DNA of 38,735 nucleotides from an uncultured Desulfobacterales bacterium (GTDB lineage: Bacteria > Desulfobacterota > Desulfobacteria > Desulfobacterales > G020354645): the NCBI GenBank assembly GCA_947259865.1, contig CAMYNZ010000005.1, forward strand, positions 1 to 38,735, given 5' to 3'. A program made the translations under genes and the position numbers. This document shows, piece after piece, positions 1 to 9,208 of this stretch (positions are counted from its first letter, which is position 1; every line of letters begins with the position of its first letter). The notes under the pieces are model-generated. The model was not told the origin of the DNA. It worked only from the letters and a program-made list of their open reading frames with translations, and did no database searches.

Positions 1-128
1 TCCCATGTATTTATCCTTTTCTACAATTTTGTGAGATGATTTGTAGTTTCCTGCCAATCATCCCGATTGCACTGTTGAACAGACTGCTGTTTTTAAAACG
101 TGACTCGGATATTGTAAGGCAAAACAGG

Positions 129-521
129 TTACTTCGCGATATAAAGCCCGCGGCGTTTGCGCCTGATCTTGCCGATCTTGTCGAGACGGAAAATAATATT
201 TCGAATTTTCTTCTCGTCAAAACCCGTTCCGTCCTGGATTTCTGTAAACCCGGCTCCCTGTTTATAGCCCTTAATTACTTCCAGGACCCTGTCATAAGCT
301 GCCGCACCGCTTTTGCTGCGAGCCGTTCCACGGTCGGCAGCCCGGCCACCGGCAACGCGAGATCGCCTGCCGGATGTCTTGGCGGACTTGATCAGCTTTT
401 CCAGACGATCCATTTTGGCGGTCAGCTTTTCCAGGTCTCTCTTGGTTGGAATATCATAATGTTGCATGAAAAACTTCACCATAGCGTCAAAACTTATCGA
501 TTTGCCCCTTCTTTTAGCCAT
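129..521 (-). CDS. Small basic protein, coiled-coil N-terminus plus C-terminal winged-helix-like domain
   Basis: 130 residues, starting at an ATG preceded by a clear GGGAGG ribosome binding site. Residues about 1-45 look helical (a heptad-like stretch around EKLTAKMDRLEKL). A basic, Gly/Ala/Arg/Ser-rich linker follows at about 46-75. Residues 76-130 have the pattern of a small winged helix: a helix beginning YDRVLEVIKGY, a turn, a recognition-like helix around DEKKIRNIIFRL and a short hairpin ending RRGLYIAK. This suggests a DNA- or RNA-binding protein. I recognise no named family, so the function is unknown. It stands alone on the minus strand; the 128 bases downstream to the window edge hold nothing I can identify. 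Confidence 0.75.
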   Translation of the reverse strand: MAKRRGKSISFDAMVKFFMQHYDIPTKRDLEKLTAKMDRLEKLIKSAKTSGRRSRVAGGRAADRGTARSKSGAAAYDRVLEVIKGYKQGAGFTEIQDGTGFDEKKIRNIIFRLDKIGKIRRKRRGLYIAK

Positions 522-592
522 GTGATCCTCCCTGCAATGATACCTGGTTCAAGGTTTTCCCAAGAATGCATAACCCCAAGATATTTATAATA

Positions 593-621
593 AAATTAAT
601 TTGTTTTGTCTTAAAAGTCAA
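593..621 (-). promoter_or_regulatory. Candidate sigma-70 promoter for the winged-helix gene
   Basis: Read on the minus strand, TTGACT (616-621) is followed after 17 bases by TAATTT (593-598), in an A/T-rich stretch about 70 bases upstream of the start codon at 521. The -35 matches consensus at 5 of 6 positions and the -10 at 4 of 6. It is a sequence match only. Confidence 0.3.
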
Positions 622-780
622 GCCAAACGCCGGGCATCCCCAAAAAGAGAGTCAGTCGTCGGCTGTGGCGCCAACGATAATGAATATCATTGAAACCCAG
701 AGTACTTCGTGGTAGCTCTATCCCGAATATTTCATGAACATTTTAGGAATGAATCCTCAACCTGCAGGTTTATACTAAAA

Positions 781-1644
781 ATGACTTCACCCAGGATATT
801 GCTTAATGCATGGGATATCAGAGCTAAAAAACAGCTGGGGCAAAATTTTTTATCCGATCGCTCCACGGCTGAAATGATCGTAAGCCGTGCCGGTATCTCT
901 GGAGAAGATGTCGTGCTGGAAATCGGAGCAGGCCTCGGGGCCATTACCATCCCGGTTGCGCGTATCGCCCGTGCCGTTCATGCCGTTGAAATCGATCCTC
1001 GGCTGATTGATCTTCTACGCACCGAATTGTTGACGCATAACATTACTAATGTAACCCTAGTGGAAAAAAACATATTACATCTTGATATCGAGACGTTGAC
1101 TAGAAGGCTGGGTCATAAGATCGCCGTGATGGGCAACCTGCCTTACAACATTTCGTCGCAAATATTGGTTAAGCTGATAGATGCGCGCTCGGCGGTAAAC
1201 CGGGCAGTCCTCATGCTGCAAAAAGAACTGGCGCAACGTATTATCGCTCAGCCGGGCGGCAGGGATTACGGACGTCTGACGGTCATGCTGAATTACTGCG
1301 CCGATCTGAATCGGCTGGCGACAATTGATGCCGCATCGTTTTTTCCTAAACCCAAAGTAGATTCTGAAGTACTCGAAATTAAATTTAAAAACCTGATGCC
1401 GGACCGCGCTTATAATGAAAAATTTCTTTTCAGGGTCATCAAAGCAGCCTTTGGCAGAAGACGAAAAACACTAAAAAACGCACTTGCTGGGAGCCAACTC
1501 GGGATTACGGGTGATACGGCACAGCGAGCCTTGAAGCTTGCCGGCATTGATCCGATCCGAAGAGCTGAAACATTAAAAGTCTCTGAATTTGTGGCGTTGA
1601 GTAACCATCTTGAAGGTTTGCTTCAGTCCAACATGGAAAAATAA
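781..1644 (+). CDS. rsmA: 16S rRNA (adenine1518-N6/adenine1519-N6)-dimethyltransferase
   Basis: RsmA (KsgA) dimethylates two adjacent adenines in the 3' hairpin of 16S rRNA late in 30S assembly, using S-adenosylmethionine. The 287-residue protein has the family signatures in order: KKQLGQNFLSD near the N-terminus, the SAM-binding VLEIGAGLGAIT, an acidic EIDPRL, and the catalytic GNLPYNIS motif, followed by the C-terminal helical domain with FGRRRKTLKNAL. I chose the ATG at 781 because it puts GQNFLSD at the usual distance from the N-terminus. The longer reading frame from a GTG at 709 adds 24 residues unlike the family. The ribosome binding site is weak. It is transcribed alone, converging on the GAPDH gene. 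Confidence 0.95.
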   Translation: MTSPRILLNAWDIRAKKQLGQNFLSDRSTAEMIVSRAGISGEDVVLEIGAGLGAITIPVARIARAVHAVEIDPRLIDLLRTELLTHNITNVTLVEKNILHLDIETLTRRLGHKIAVMGNLPYNISSQILVKLIDARSAVNRAVLMLQKELAQRIIAQPGGRDYGRLTVMLNYCADLNRLATIDAASFFPKPKVDSEVLEIKFKNLMPDRAYNEKFLFRVIKAAFGRRRKTLKNALAGSQLGITGDTAQRALKLAGIDPIRRAETLKVSEFVALSNHLEGLLQSNMEK

Positions 1645-1779
1645 AAATGAATCTCACATTTTTTCCGAATGATTGCCGTCGGAACAACTCCTGGAAGGAT
1701 AGTGCAGATAGAAATGTATAGTGATGTATTCAGCTACCCGCTAACCTTTTAAGATTCAAAACCTAAAACATAACGGTCT

Positions 1780-1803
1780 GTTGCCCAAAAGGTTTTGGGC
1801 AAC
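1780..1803. terminator. Hairpin between convergent rsmA and GAPDH, possible bidirectional terminator
   Basis: A perfect 11-bp inverted repeat (GTTGCCCAAAA, 2-base loop GG, TTTTGGGCAAC) lies between the two convergent stop codons at 1644 and 1811. No long T-run follows on either strand, though the A/T part of the stem may serve. Its position supports a terminator role, but the type is uncertain. Confidence 0.45.
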
Positions 1804-1810
1804 CACCCGT

Positions 1811-3076
1811 TTATATATGTTCCGCCACCGTAACGATGCGATCACCGAGCATATTCACATAGCTGCCTAATTCATTGTCATACCAGCCATAAATTACCGC
1901 CTGAGTCACCGGTATCCTGAGAATCCCGGGATTGGAAGCAGATAATGCTATTTCTAAACCGGGTACTTTCTCCAGATCAATGGATATCTCTGCAGTCCGG
2001 GTGTGGGTTTCGTGACCTTCAATAATTGCAGCAGCACTGGGGACGCCGATGATATCTCCGGAGACATTCTGCTTCTGGGAGTAGTGAAGATAATTATGCG
2101 GATCGTCAGCGGCTGCCTGCTTGTAGATATCGTTGATTAATTCTCGATTGACAGGTTCGCCGGTCATTTCCTCCTGAAGGTCCATTACTAATATGATTAG
2201 CGAACCCGTTGTGATGGGAACCCTGACCGACTCGGCGATAAATCCGATTTGTTCCATTTCCGGAATAACCAGTCTCAACGCTTTAGCTGCTCCGGTGGTC
2301 GTCAAAATGATATTATTCATGATGCTGCGGCTTTTTCGCAGATCTTTTTTGCCGGTCATGGGCAGTCTGTCCAGCAACTGCTGCGATCCGGTGGCGGCAT
2401 GAACCGTGGCCATGGACGCGGTCAAAATCTTTTTCGGGCCGAAATAATTGAGCAGCGGTTTGATCATGTGGGCCAGACAATTCGTGGTACACGAGGCATT
2501 GGAGATAATTCGATGGCGTCTGGGGTCATAGTCATTGGTATTGATACCCATAACCGTCGTAACGGCGTCATCCGGCATGGTGGCGTTTAAATCAGAACTT
2601 TTGTCCTGCATTTTAAATGGGGCTGAAACGATCACTTTTTCGGCACCGGAATCAAGATGACCGCGCAAACTACCTTTGGGATGATCCCCGGCCTGGGAGG
2701 GGTCCAGATACTGTCCGGTCGTGTCGACCACCAGCTTTACCCCCTGATCATGCCAGTTTATCTCGCCCGGATTCCTGGAAGTTCGTAACAGTTTTAATGG
2801 AATCCCGTCCACGGTCATAGATCCCTTGGCTTCATCCAGATCACTGATAACCGGTTCTGCTTTGTGGCCATAAAGATAAGTACAAAGATAGCCGTAAGTC
2901 GAATCTCTTTCCAGATAGTGGGCTATATCTGCCAGTGACGTACCGGCTTCCCGGCCGATATTTACAACAATTTCGGTAAAATATTTCCGCCCCACATGAT
3001 GCCAGACCGTTAACTTGCCTATCCGGCCCAACCCGTTTATCCCCAGTTTTAGGTCTGTATGGTTTCCCGTTGGCAT
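1811..3076 (-). CDS. gap: Glyceraldehyde-3-phosphate dehydrogenase, long form
   Basis: Interconverts glyceraldehyde-3-phosphate and 1,3-bisphosphoglycerate. The 421-residue protein has the Rossmann start KLGINGLGRIGK, the catalytic cysteine in SNASCTTNC (C196) and the catalytic histidine in TVHAATGSQ (H226), and ends with the typical YGWYDNELGSYVNMLGDR. It is about 80 residues longer than the usual 335-residue enzyme, with extra sequence in the nucleotide-binding half. The acidic residue that normally follows the second beta strand (NDL in NAD-specific enzymes) is not apparent; NIGR (39-42) is there instead, which may mean NADP use (inference). The start codon directly follows the stop of the upstream gene (TAA then ATG), and the GAGGGGGGTG ribosome binding site lies inside that gene, so translation is probably coupled. 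Confidence 0.93.
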   Translation of the reverse strand: MPTGNHTDLKLGINGLGRIGKLTVWHHVGRKYFTEIVVNIGREAGTSLADIAHYLERDSTYGYLCTYLYGHKAEPVISDLDEAKGSMTVDGIPLKLLRTSRNPGEINWHDQGVKLVVDTTGQYLDPSQAGDHPKGSLRGHLDSGAEKVIVSAPFKMQDKSSDLNATMPDDAVTTVMGINTNDYDPRRHRIISNASCTTNCLAHMIKPLLNYFGPKKILTASMATVHAATGSQQLLDRLPMTGKKDLRKSRSIMNNIILTTTGAAKALRLVIPEMEQIGFIAESVRVPITTGSLIILVMDLQEEMTGEPVNRELINDIYKQAAADDPHNYLHYSQKQNVSGDIIGVPSAAAIIEGHETHTRTAEISIDLEKVPGLEIALSASNPGILRIPVTQAVIYGWYDNELGSYVNMLGDRIVTVAEHI

Positions 3077-6000
3077 TTACGCACCCCCCTCTGTTCGTGT
3101 TTCTTTGACCCTTATCTTCCCCAGATACACCGAACCCTCGTGGCCATCAATACTAATATAATCCCCCGAATTTACGCGGATCTCATTGAAATAACAGCTT
3201 TTTTTCTTTTCGTCACATTCCAGGTCTCCGCAACCGACAACGCAGGTCTTGCCGAGACGGTGCGCTACAACCGACGCGTGGGAAGTTACACCGCCACGTG
3301 CCGTCAGCAGTCCGTCAGCCGCGTAAATTTCACGAATGTCGTCAGGAACCGTATCCGATCGGGCCAGTATTAAAGATGTTTTCGGCTCTTTACGCCGCCA
3401 CTTGTCGATATCCTCGAGATTGAACACTACCCGTCCGGACATGGCGCCACCGCTGATACCGATGCCGTGACCCAAATATTTTTCATCCGTATTATCCGGA
3501 AAATCAAACGTCAACGCTCGTTTTCGTTCTCGCATGCTCATATCCCGGCTTTGAAGCAAATACAAATTCTGAGTCGAAGGGCCTTCGAACGTAAACTCCA
3601 ATTCCTGGGGACTCCACCCCTTTTCGTAAATCAAATCATTGGCCCAGCCTTTCAAAGAATTGTATAATTCCGGGTAATGGGTTTCCAGGGTTATATCGGT
3701 CTCACGCATCTCAAGCTCTTGCTGATTAACTGAGATGGGCAGGGTATTGACCAAGCCGGAAACTACGTCCTCTCCCTGATTACCGAGGGTAAAATCCCCC
3801 CATAGCCTGAACGATTCGCCCGGCCATCTGGGATTATGGGTAAAAATTACCCCGCTTCCGGAGTGTTCGGAAATATTGCCATAAATCATTGACTGAACCG
3901 TCACAGCAGTCCCCCAATCATCGGATATCCCCAGAATTTTGCGGTAGGTCCGGGCTTTTTCCGACTGCCAGGACTCTAATACCTTTTTGATTGTTAAAAA
4001 TAACTGGTCGAAAGGCTGGTCGATGATTTCAATGCCCGAATCTTTGATCATGCTCCGGTAGGCCATGGCCACACGCTGCATCTGATCGCCGCTAAACTCT
4101 CTTTTAAAGGCAACGCTTGCATTTTGCTTCATTTCGCTGATGATGGCGTCAAAATCATCCCTTTTCAGCCCGAAAGCCATACCATAGCCCTGTAAAAAAC
4201 GGCGATAATTATCCCAGGCAAACCAGGCATTGCCGGTGAGCGCAGCCAGCCCGGTTGCGATCTCCTCGTTCATACCGACATTTAAAAACGTATCCATCAT
4301 ACCCGGTTGAGATATGGAAGAACCGCTGCGCACCGAAAAAAGCAATGGATGGCCGGGGTCACCGAATTTTTTGCCGGTAGACTCTTCCAACCGAAGGATG
4401 TGCCTGGCTATCTGCTCTTTTAAATTTTGTTCCGCCGGCTGATATTGATCGATCATACTTCTGGAACGAAATACCTCGGTGGTAATAATAAATCCGGGGG
4501 GCACGGGTAGCCCGAAACGATGGAGCTGAATCAAATTAAGTCCTTTGATGCCGAGATATATTAAACCGGTGACTCTGTAGTCCGGCTCGTGAATGGACGT
4601 CATGGCATTCTCGGGGTCATAAAACAGAAGCTGGTGCAGTTTGTCCTTGGGAAGCTTGTCGGATTGCTGGAAAAGCGTGTTGAGGATGCGGCTGATGAAC
4701 ACATCCAGTTGCTGCAGTCCAAGTGAGTGGGCAATCCGGTCACGGAAAAATATCTCGGAAATCCTGTGGCGCATTTTTTCGCGGTCAGCCATCTCGTCAT
4801 TATCCCGGGGTAAATATTTTGCCAAAATCCTTTCAGCGGGTAGATTAAATAGAATCCGGGTGAGATTTTCTTCATGGATGTGGTGAAAATAATCGTTGAT
4901 GATGTTTTTTACCGCCCGGGCAAACCCTTTGAAAATATCCAGATATTGGGTAAAGGTAAATCCTTTGACCTCCAGTGAATGGGCCAGCAGATCGAGTTGG
5001 CGTTCAATTTCGTTGGACGAAATACCGTCCAGTTTGAGAGCTTTGTCAAGCAGTCGGATGCGAGCGTAGATCTGATAAAATGTAGCTTTGGTGATAATGC
5101 TCAGGTCAATATGTTCGATGAGTTCTTCAAAAAGCACATTGATCAGTGATTCAATTCGAAAGGTAAGCCCCAGAGCATCGAATTTCATTTCATGGTAACT
5201 GCCGTACATGGAGGGGATATCGGCGGTGATATGTCTCTTTTTATAAATATCTTCCCTGACGGTGTAAGCCTCGGTAGACAATATTCGTTTTTTGAGTTGA
5301 TCGAGATAATCCAGCAATACGAACAATTTTTTCTTTAAATCCGGTTCGGCCAGACCGGCCCGCAACCGATTTAAATCCGGAAGCGCTTCGGTGGAAAGCT
5401 GCGTGATATAATTTTTCAGCTCAATGGAGCTGATATTGTATTTTTGATGCAAAAGTTTGTAAAAATCCGTGATAAGTTTCACCCGCTCCAGGTCGCTCTC
5501 GGATACAGCTGACATTTTTTCTAACATACGATCCAGGTCTTCCGTATCAGTTTGAAGCAGGTCGCCGGGTATGGAAATGCCGTTTTCCTTGAGAACCGAC
5601 ATGATTTTATGGACGCCGTCAACGAAGGGGCCCCGGGGATCTATCTGATCATAAATAACCGGTGGTACAAAGGTTTGAAGACCTTCCTTTTCGCAGGTAG
5701 CCCAAAAATGAAGGGTTGCCTTTATAAAGCCCAGGATTTGATTACTGCTTTCAACGTGACTTTGTTTGCGCAAAAAATGGATCAAGATGTCCTTACGATA
5801 GGTAATTTCGTCGATCCGGGTTGAGATATCCCGGAGTTTTCCTTCGGCACCGATATCATTGAAATAAACGGGGAAAAGCCGGGCAAGCTGTTTGGCCAGA
5901 TTGTATATAGGCCCGATACCACTGTTTAAAAACCGGGTGATATCTCTGGGAAACAGATCCGTATCCTTGAGGAAAATTCCGCTCAAGGAAAGATGAATAA

Positions 6001-7279
6001 TCATGGCGGAAATCAAGCGAGCAGACCATTTGGGTTTGAGCTCAACAAGCTCGATCCAGGTTCTGATATTCTGAATGTGGACCGAGTTGACCTTTATGCG
6101 CCAGTCATTGCCGACGCCACCGATCATGGGGGATTGAAAACCCAAATCGACCACGCCATCGATAAAATAATTAATCAGGTCACTTTCATCGGTCTTGTAA
6201 ACACCCTTACCCATATTTAAAATACAATTCAGCGCAGTGGTCGGGAAGCTGAGGCTGCTGTCTTTTAAAATGGAAAAAGTTTTTTCGATTAACCGGCGGA
6301 TGTATAAGTCGGTCTCATGTTCGATGAGCCAGCTCAGGGTGCGGTTGATTTCTCTGAGCGTCTCCTCGTGTATCATCGACAACCCGGAAATATTCATAAT
6401 ATGAAATAAAAAAATCACTTTCCACTGGTTGCCCTTTCTGTTTTCCCGTCCGGCTTCGAAAAGCCGCTGGGCTATATTGCGATAGCTTTCGACAATCTGG
6501 CTGTATCCGGGAAGGTTCAGAAGTTCTGTGAGAACAGTTTCAGATTCTATATCTGCCGATCGAACAATTTTTTCCAAACGCGATTTTAGCTGCCGCATCC
6601 TGGCAGGTGATATGTGATCGAACAATGGGCTAAAATCCTTACGGCCGCTTTCTTCTCCGGATTCTGCCATAAACCAGGTTTGCGGCTCTGCTTCACCCAG
6701 CCAGTAGTCATAGGTTTTTTCAAAATACTTTATTAATAATAAATTAAGAGACTTAAAATTTGGAGGGGATTCGAAGGGGCGATCAATAATGAGTTCGGCC
6801 AATCGTTTTATTTGATAAAAACTTTTAACAAATAAAAATAAATATTTCTCTTCATAATTGCCGATGCGATCAAAGGCATCATCAAGGACCGGCATAAATC
6901 GAAGGATGTCGGCACCGGAATCATTTATGATTTTCTGCAGAAAAAGCAAAAGATTGTCTACCGCTTCGGCCCTAACACCCGGGTTGTCGGTTGATTCTAT
7001 GGCACGGTTGAATATGTCCACAAAAAGATCGGCTGCCTCAGGTCCTTTCGGGTGGCTTTGCAGCAAGTGGAAATACTCTAAAGAATAGCCCCTGGCTTCT
7101 GTTACGATGAAATTCCAATTTTTATAGGGATGTGACAGCTCTATGAGGAAATTGTTCAACCCCTCCGTCAGTCCATAATAGCGGGACATAACCTCCTGAA
7201 GAACTTTATATTTTTCTTCGATGGTAACATCGACATGATAATCGGCCAGATTTATTTCCAGGGCCTTGGATTTAATCAA
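3077..7279 (-). CDS. PPDK-like PEP/pyruvate-binding protein without the C-terminal TIM barrel
   Basis: About 1400 residues. Residues 1 to about 890 are a helical region I do not recognise. From about 895 to 1280 there is a pyruvate phosphate dikinase-type ATP-grasp domain: GIKGLNLIQLHRFGLPVPPG, SVRSGSSISQPGMMDT, NYRRFLQGYG, a VQSMIYGN and GVIFTHNP region, NQGEDVVSG and LEFTFEG...LLQSRD. A swivelling phosphohistidine domain follows with LTARGGVTSHASVVAHRLGK (histidine near residue 1333). The protein then ends, so the PEP/pyruvate-binding barrel is absent. By family knowledge it could move phosphate from ATP to its histidine, but the acceptor is unknown. I chose the TTG at 7279 because a perfect AAAGGAG sits 7 bases upstream. 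The ATG at 7348 (23 residues more) has no ribosome binding site and lies against a repeat. It is coupled to GAPDH. Confidence 0.85.
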   Translation of the reverse strand: MIKSKALEINLADYHVDVTIEEKYKVLQEVMSRYYGLTEGLNNFLIELSHPYKNWNFIVTEARGYSLEYFHLLQSHPKGPEAADLFVDIFNRAIESTDNPGVRAEAVDNLLLFLQKIINDSGADILRFMPVLDDAFDRIGNYEEKYLFLFVKSFYQIKRLAELIIDRPFESPPNFKSLNLLLIKYFEKTYDYWLGEAEPQTWFMAESGEESGRKDFSPLFDHISPARMRQLKSRLEKIVRSADIESETVLTELLNLPGYSQIVESYRNIAQRLFEAGRENRKGNQWKVIFLFHIMNISGLSMIHEETLREINRTLSWLIEHETDLYIRRLIEKTFSILKDSSLSFPTTALNCILNMGKGVYKTDESDLINYFIDGVVDLGFQSPMIGGVGNDWRIKVNSVHIQNIRTWIELVELKPKWSARLISAMIIHLSLSGIFLKDTDLFPRDITRFLNSGIGPIYNLAKQLARLFPVYFNDIGAEGKLRDISTRIDEITYRKDILIHFLRKQSHVESSNQILGFIKATLHFWATCEKEGLQTFVPPVIYDQIDPRGPFVDGVHKIMSVLKENGISIPGDLLQTDTEDLDRMLEKMSAVSESDLERVKLITDFYKLLHQKYNISSIELKNYITQLSTEALPDLNRLRAGLAEPDLKKKLFVLLDYLDQLKKRILSTEAYTVREDIYKKRHITADIPSMYGSYHEMKFDALGLTFRIESLINVLFEELIEHIDLSIITKATFYQIYARIRLLDKALKLDGISSNEIERQLDLLAHSLEVKGFTFTQYLDIFKGFARAVKNIINDYFHHIHEENLTRILFNLPAERILAKYLPRDNDEMADREKMRHRISEIFFRDRIAHSLGLQQLDVFISRILNTLFQQSDKLPKDKLHQLLFYDPENAMTSIHEPDYRVTGLIYLGIKGLNLIQLHRFGLPVPPGFIITTEVFRSRSMIDQYQPAEQNLKEQIARHILRLEESTGKKFGDPGHPLLFSVRSGSSISQPGMMDTFLNVGMNEEIATGLAALTGNAWFAWDNYRRFLQGYGMAFGLKRDDFDAIISEMKQNASVAFKREFSGDQMQRVAMAYRSMIKDSGIEIIDQPFDQLFLTIKKVLESWQSEKARTYRKILGISDDWGTAVTVQSMIYGNISEHSGSGVIFTHNPRWPGESFRLWGDFTLGNQGEDVVSGLVNTLPISVNQQELEMRETDITLETHYPELYNSLKGWANDLIYEKGWSPQELEFTFEGPSTQNLYLLQSRDMSMRERKRALTFDFPDNTDEKYLGHGIGISGGAMSGRVVFNLEDIDKWRRKEPKTSLILARSDTVPDDIREIYAADGLLTARGGVTSHASVVAHRLGKTCVVGCGDLECDEKKKSCYFNEIRVNSGDYISIDGHEGSVYLGKIRVKETRTEGGA

Positions 7280-7354
7280 CGCCAGTCTCCTTTGATGTAA
7301 ACGGCGATCTGTCTTTTGTCGTTGAATGTGAAAACAAGCCGGCGACATGTTATT

Positions 7355-7497
7355 GAAGTGGTTTCAAATCCTCAGATTAGGCTCAAGGGCAAGGCGCAAA
7401 CCGATGAAAAAGCGCAGCATACACGATAGTATGTGAGCATTTTGAAGGGGTTAGCAACGCAGCCTTTGGGCCTTAGATGGGGGTTTGAAACCACTTC
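7355..7497. repeat. MITE-like element with 14-bp perfect terminal inverted repeats (copy 1)
   Basis: The 143-bp unit begins GAAGTGGTTTCAAA (7355-7368) and ends with its exact reverse complement (7484-7497). The similarity between ends continues imperfectly for roughly 35 bases. The interior contains CAAGGCGCAAACCGATGAAA. It has no coding capacity. It lies in the leader of the PPDK-like gene and is partly duplicated upstream of the TRAP gene near 25.6 kb. The rest of the gap, 7498-7718, shows no feature I can support apart from being the leader of the HD-GYP gene. Confidence 0.75.
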
Positions 7498-7718
7498 TAG
7501 TAATAGTCATGCCTGATCCATAATTGTCAAGAATATCAGAGGTCTTAGGGATTTTCAAGAGGATTCAAGTCGTTCAGTATTTCATGGACCGGGGGGTTTT
7601 AAAAGGATTGCTGAATAAATCATCAGTCCTGCATTAATTACCTATAAATGCTCAAGATTTACCCTCCCGAGCCGATATACAGTATGATATATCCTCTCAG
7701 TTTTTTGGACATTTAAGC

Positions 7719-9095
7719 ATGAAATTAAATATCGATAAACTCATTGAGATAGTCAGTAAAGGCGGGGGGGTTAAAACCGGCGTCGACATTTACAACAGCG
7801 AGGGTGTGCTGCTTCTTGAAAAAAATGTATTGGTGCAAAAAGTCAATACCCTGCTCGTGATCAAAAAATGTGGTCTATCGGATATCCATATTGATCCATC
7901 AAACACCGGAGGCATGTGGGACAAAAGCGGCAATCCGCTGCCGCTGGAGGTTCACACCAACGAAACACCCGCTGCAAATGCCCCCGTCGAGAATGCCGAT
8001 GTTGAACGCAAACTTAAAAAAATCAGTGAACAAAAAAAAGAGGCCAGCCTAAAATATGAAAAGGCTAAAAATAATATAAAAAAAATAATAGCGGAAATCC
8101 AGGATACCGGTGGTGAATTTGATTTTGCATTGGTCGAAGAAACTGTTTCAGACATTATTAACCTTCTCACCCGCAATGATGCCGCCTTTTCATATCTCAC
8201 CAAAGAAATATTTTCATATGATGACTATCTTTATAACCATTCCGTATCGGTTTGTACCATCGCAACTGCAATAGTAAACAGATTTAACAACAATTTCAGA
8301 AATATGGTCAACCAGTATCTGGGTCGCATGTCGGAAGATGCCGAAGGTGTTGCTGAAACCCGAAAAGTGGAATCATTTATTAACTATCTGCCCGAAGACC
8401 TCCAGGATATGTCCGTCGGTTATTTCTTGCATGATGTCGGCAAGGTTTTGATCCCGGAAAAAATATTGAATAAACCCGGCAGGCTTTCAAGCCAGGAATT
8501 TGAAATCGTTCAAAAGCACTCCTTTGAAAAAGGTCTTGAAATACTTGAAAAAAATAGGATTAACAATCCTGTGATAAAAAACATTGTAATCTATCACCAC
8601 AGCGCGTTGTTCCCGGGTGAACAAAGATGCTATCCTGTCGACAAACTGCCGGTAGAGATTCCGCCTTATGTGAAGGTGGCTAAGCTAGCCGACATTTATG
8701 ATGCAATGACCTCCAAAAGATGTTATAAAGAAGCGCTTAATCCGGTGAGTGTGGTTACGGAAATATACCGCAAATATGCCAATAAAGACCAAATGCTTCA
8801 GTTTCTTCTGTATGCCTTTATAAAAATTGTGGGTATATACCCACCGGGTAGCGTAGTTACCCTGCAAAACGACCAATTATGCTATGTGATTGACAGTCAG
8901 GGCCCAATGGTCATACCGATTACGGATGCGAAAGGTAACACCCTGGCGGTAAAGCCGAATCCAATTGATTTCGGTAACGAAAACATCGAGGCGCCCGAAA
9001 TGCAAATTGACAGGCGCAAACCTCTAAAAACGCCGATTGAAGTCTATGATTCTTTGCCGTCATATTTAAAAGAATCTCACCAGTTACAAAACTGA
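7719..9095 (+). CDS. HD-GYP-type phosphohydrolase with a divergent GYP motif
   Basis: 458 residues. Residues 1 to about 160 hold an unassigned N-terminal region with a predicted Lys/Glu-rich coiled coil (about 105-135). The HD domain follows: a first histidine in YNHSVSV, the metal-binding HDVGK, the family segment ILNKPGRLSSQEFEIVQKH, HH in IYHHSALF, and ADIYDAMTSKRCYKEAL. HD-GYP proteins degrade cyclic di-GMP to pGpG or GMP. The conserved GYP triplet is changed: after HH the sequence reads GEQRCYP, so the glycine is lost. Metal ligands look intact, so activity is possible but unproven. No REC or PAS domain is present. The ribosome binding site is weak. It is not obviously co-transcribed with the rhodanese gene 113 bp downstream. 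Confidence 0.82.
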   Translation: MKLNIDKLIEIVSKGGGVKTGVDIYNSEGVLLLEKNVLVQKVNTLLVIKKCGLSDIHIDPSNTGGMWDKSGNPLPLEVHTNETPAANAPVENADVERKLKKISEQKKEASLKYEKAKNNIKKIIAEIQDTGGEFDFALVEETVSDIINLLTRNDAAFSYLTKEIFSYDDYLYNHSVSVCTIATAIVNRFNNNFRNMVNQYLGRMSEDAEGVAETRKVESFINYLPEDLQDMSVGYFLHDVGKVLIPEKILNKPGRLSSQEFEIVQKHSFEKGLEILEKNRINNPVIKNIVIYHHSALFPGEQRCYPVDKLPVEIPPYVKVAKLADIYDAMTSKRCYKEALNPVSVVTEIYRKYANKDQMLQFLLYAFIKIVGIYPPGSVVTLQNDQLCYVIDSQGPMVIPITDAKGNTLAVKPNPIDFGNENIEAPEMQIDRRKPLKTPIEVYDSLPSYLKESHQLQN

Positions 9096-9208
9096 TCCGG
9101 TTTCAAATTTATCCTGTCGTTTGCCAATTGATTGGGCTGTAAGGATAAAACTGAACATCCTCAAATAACGAGGCGCCTGTTGCCGACCGGATCCATCCCA
9201 GCGGAACA

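Noticed and set aside
36..590. 184-codon plus-strand frame at the start of the window
   Set aside because: It is the antisense of the small winged-helix gene, which has a good ribosome binding site and a sensible domain pattern.
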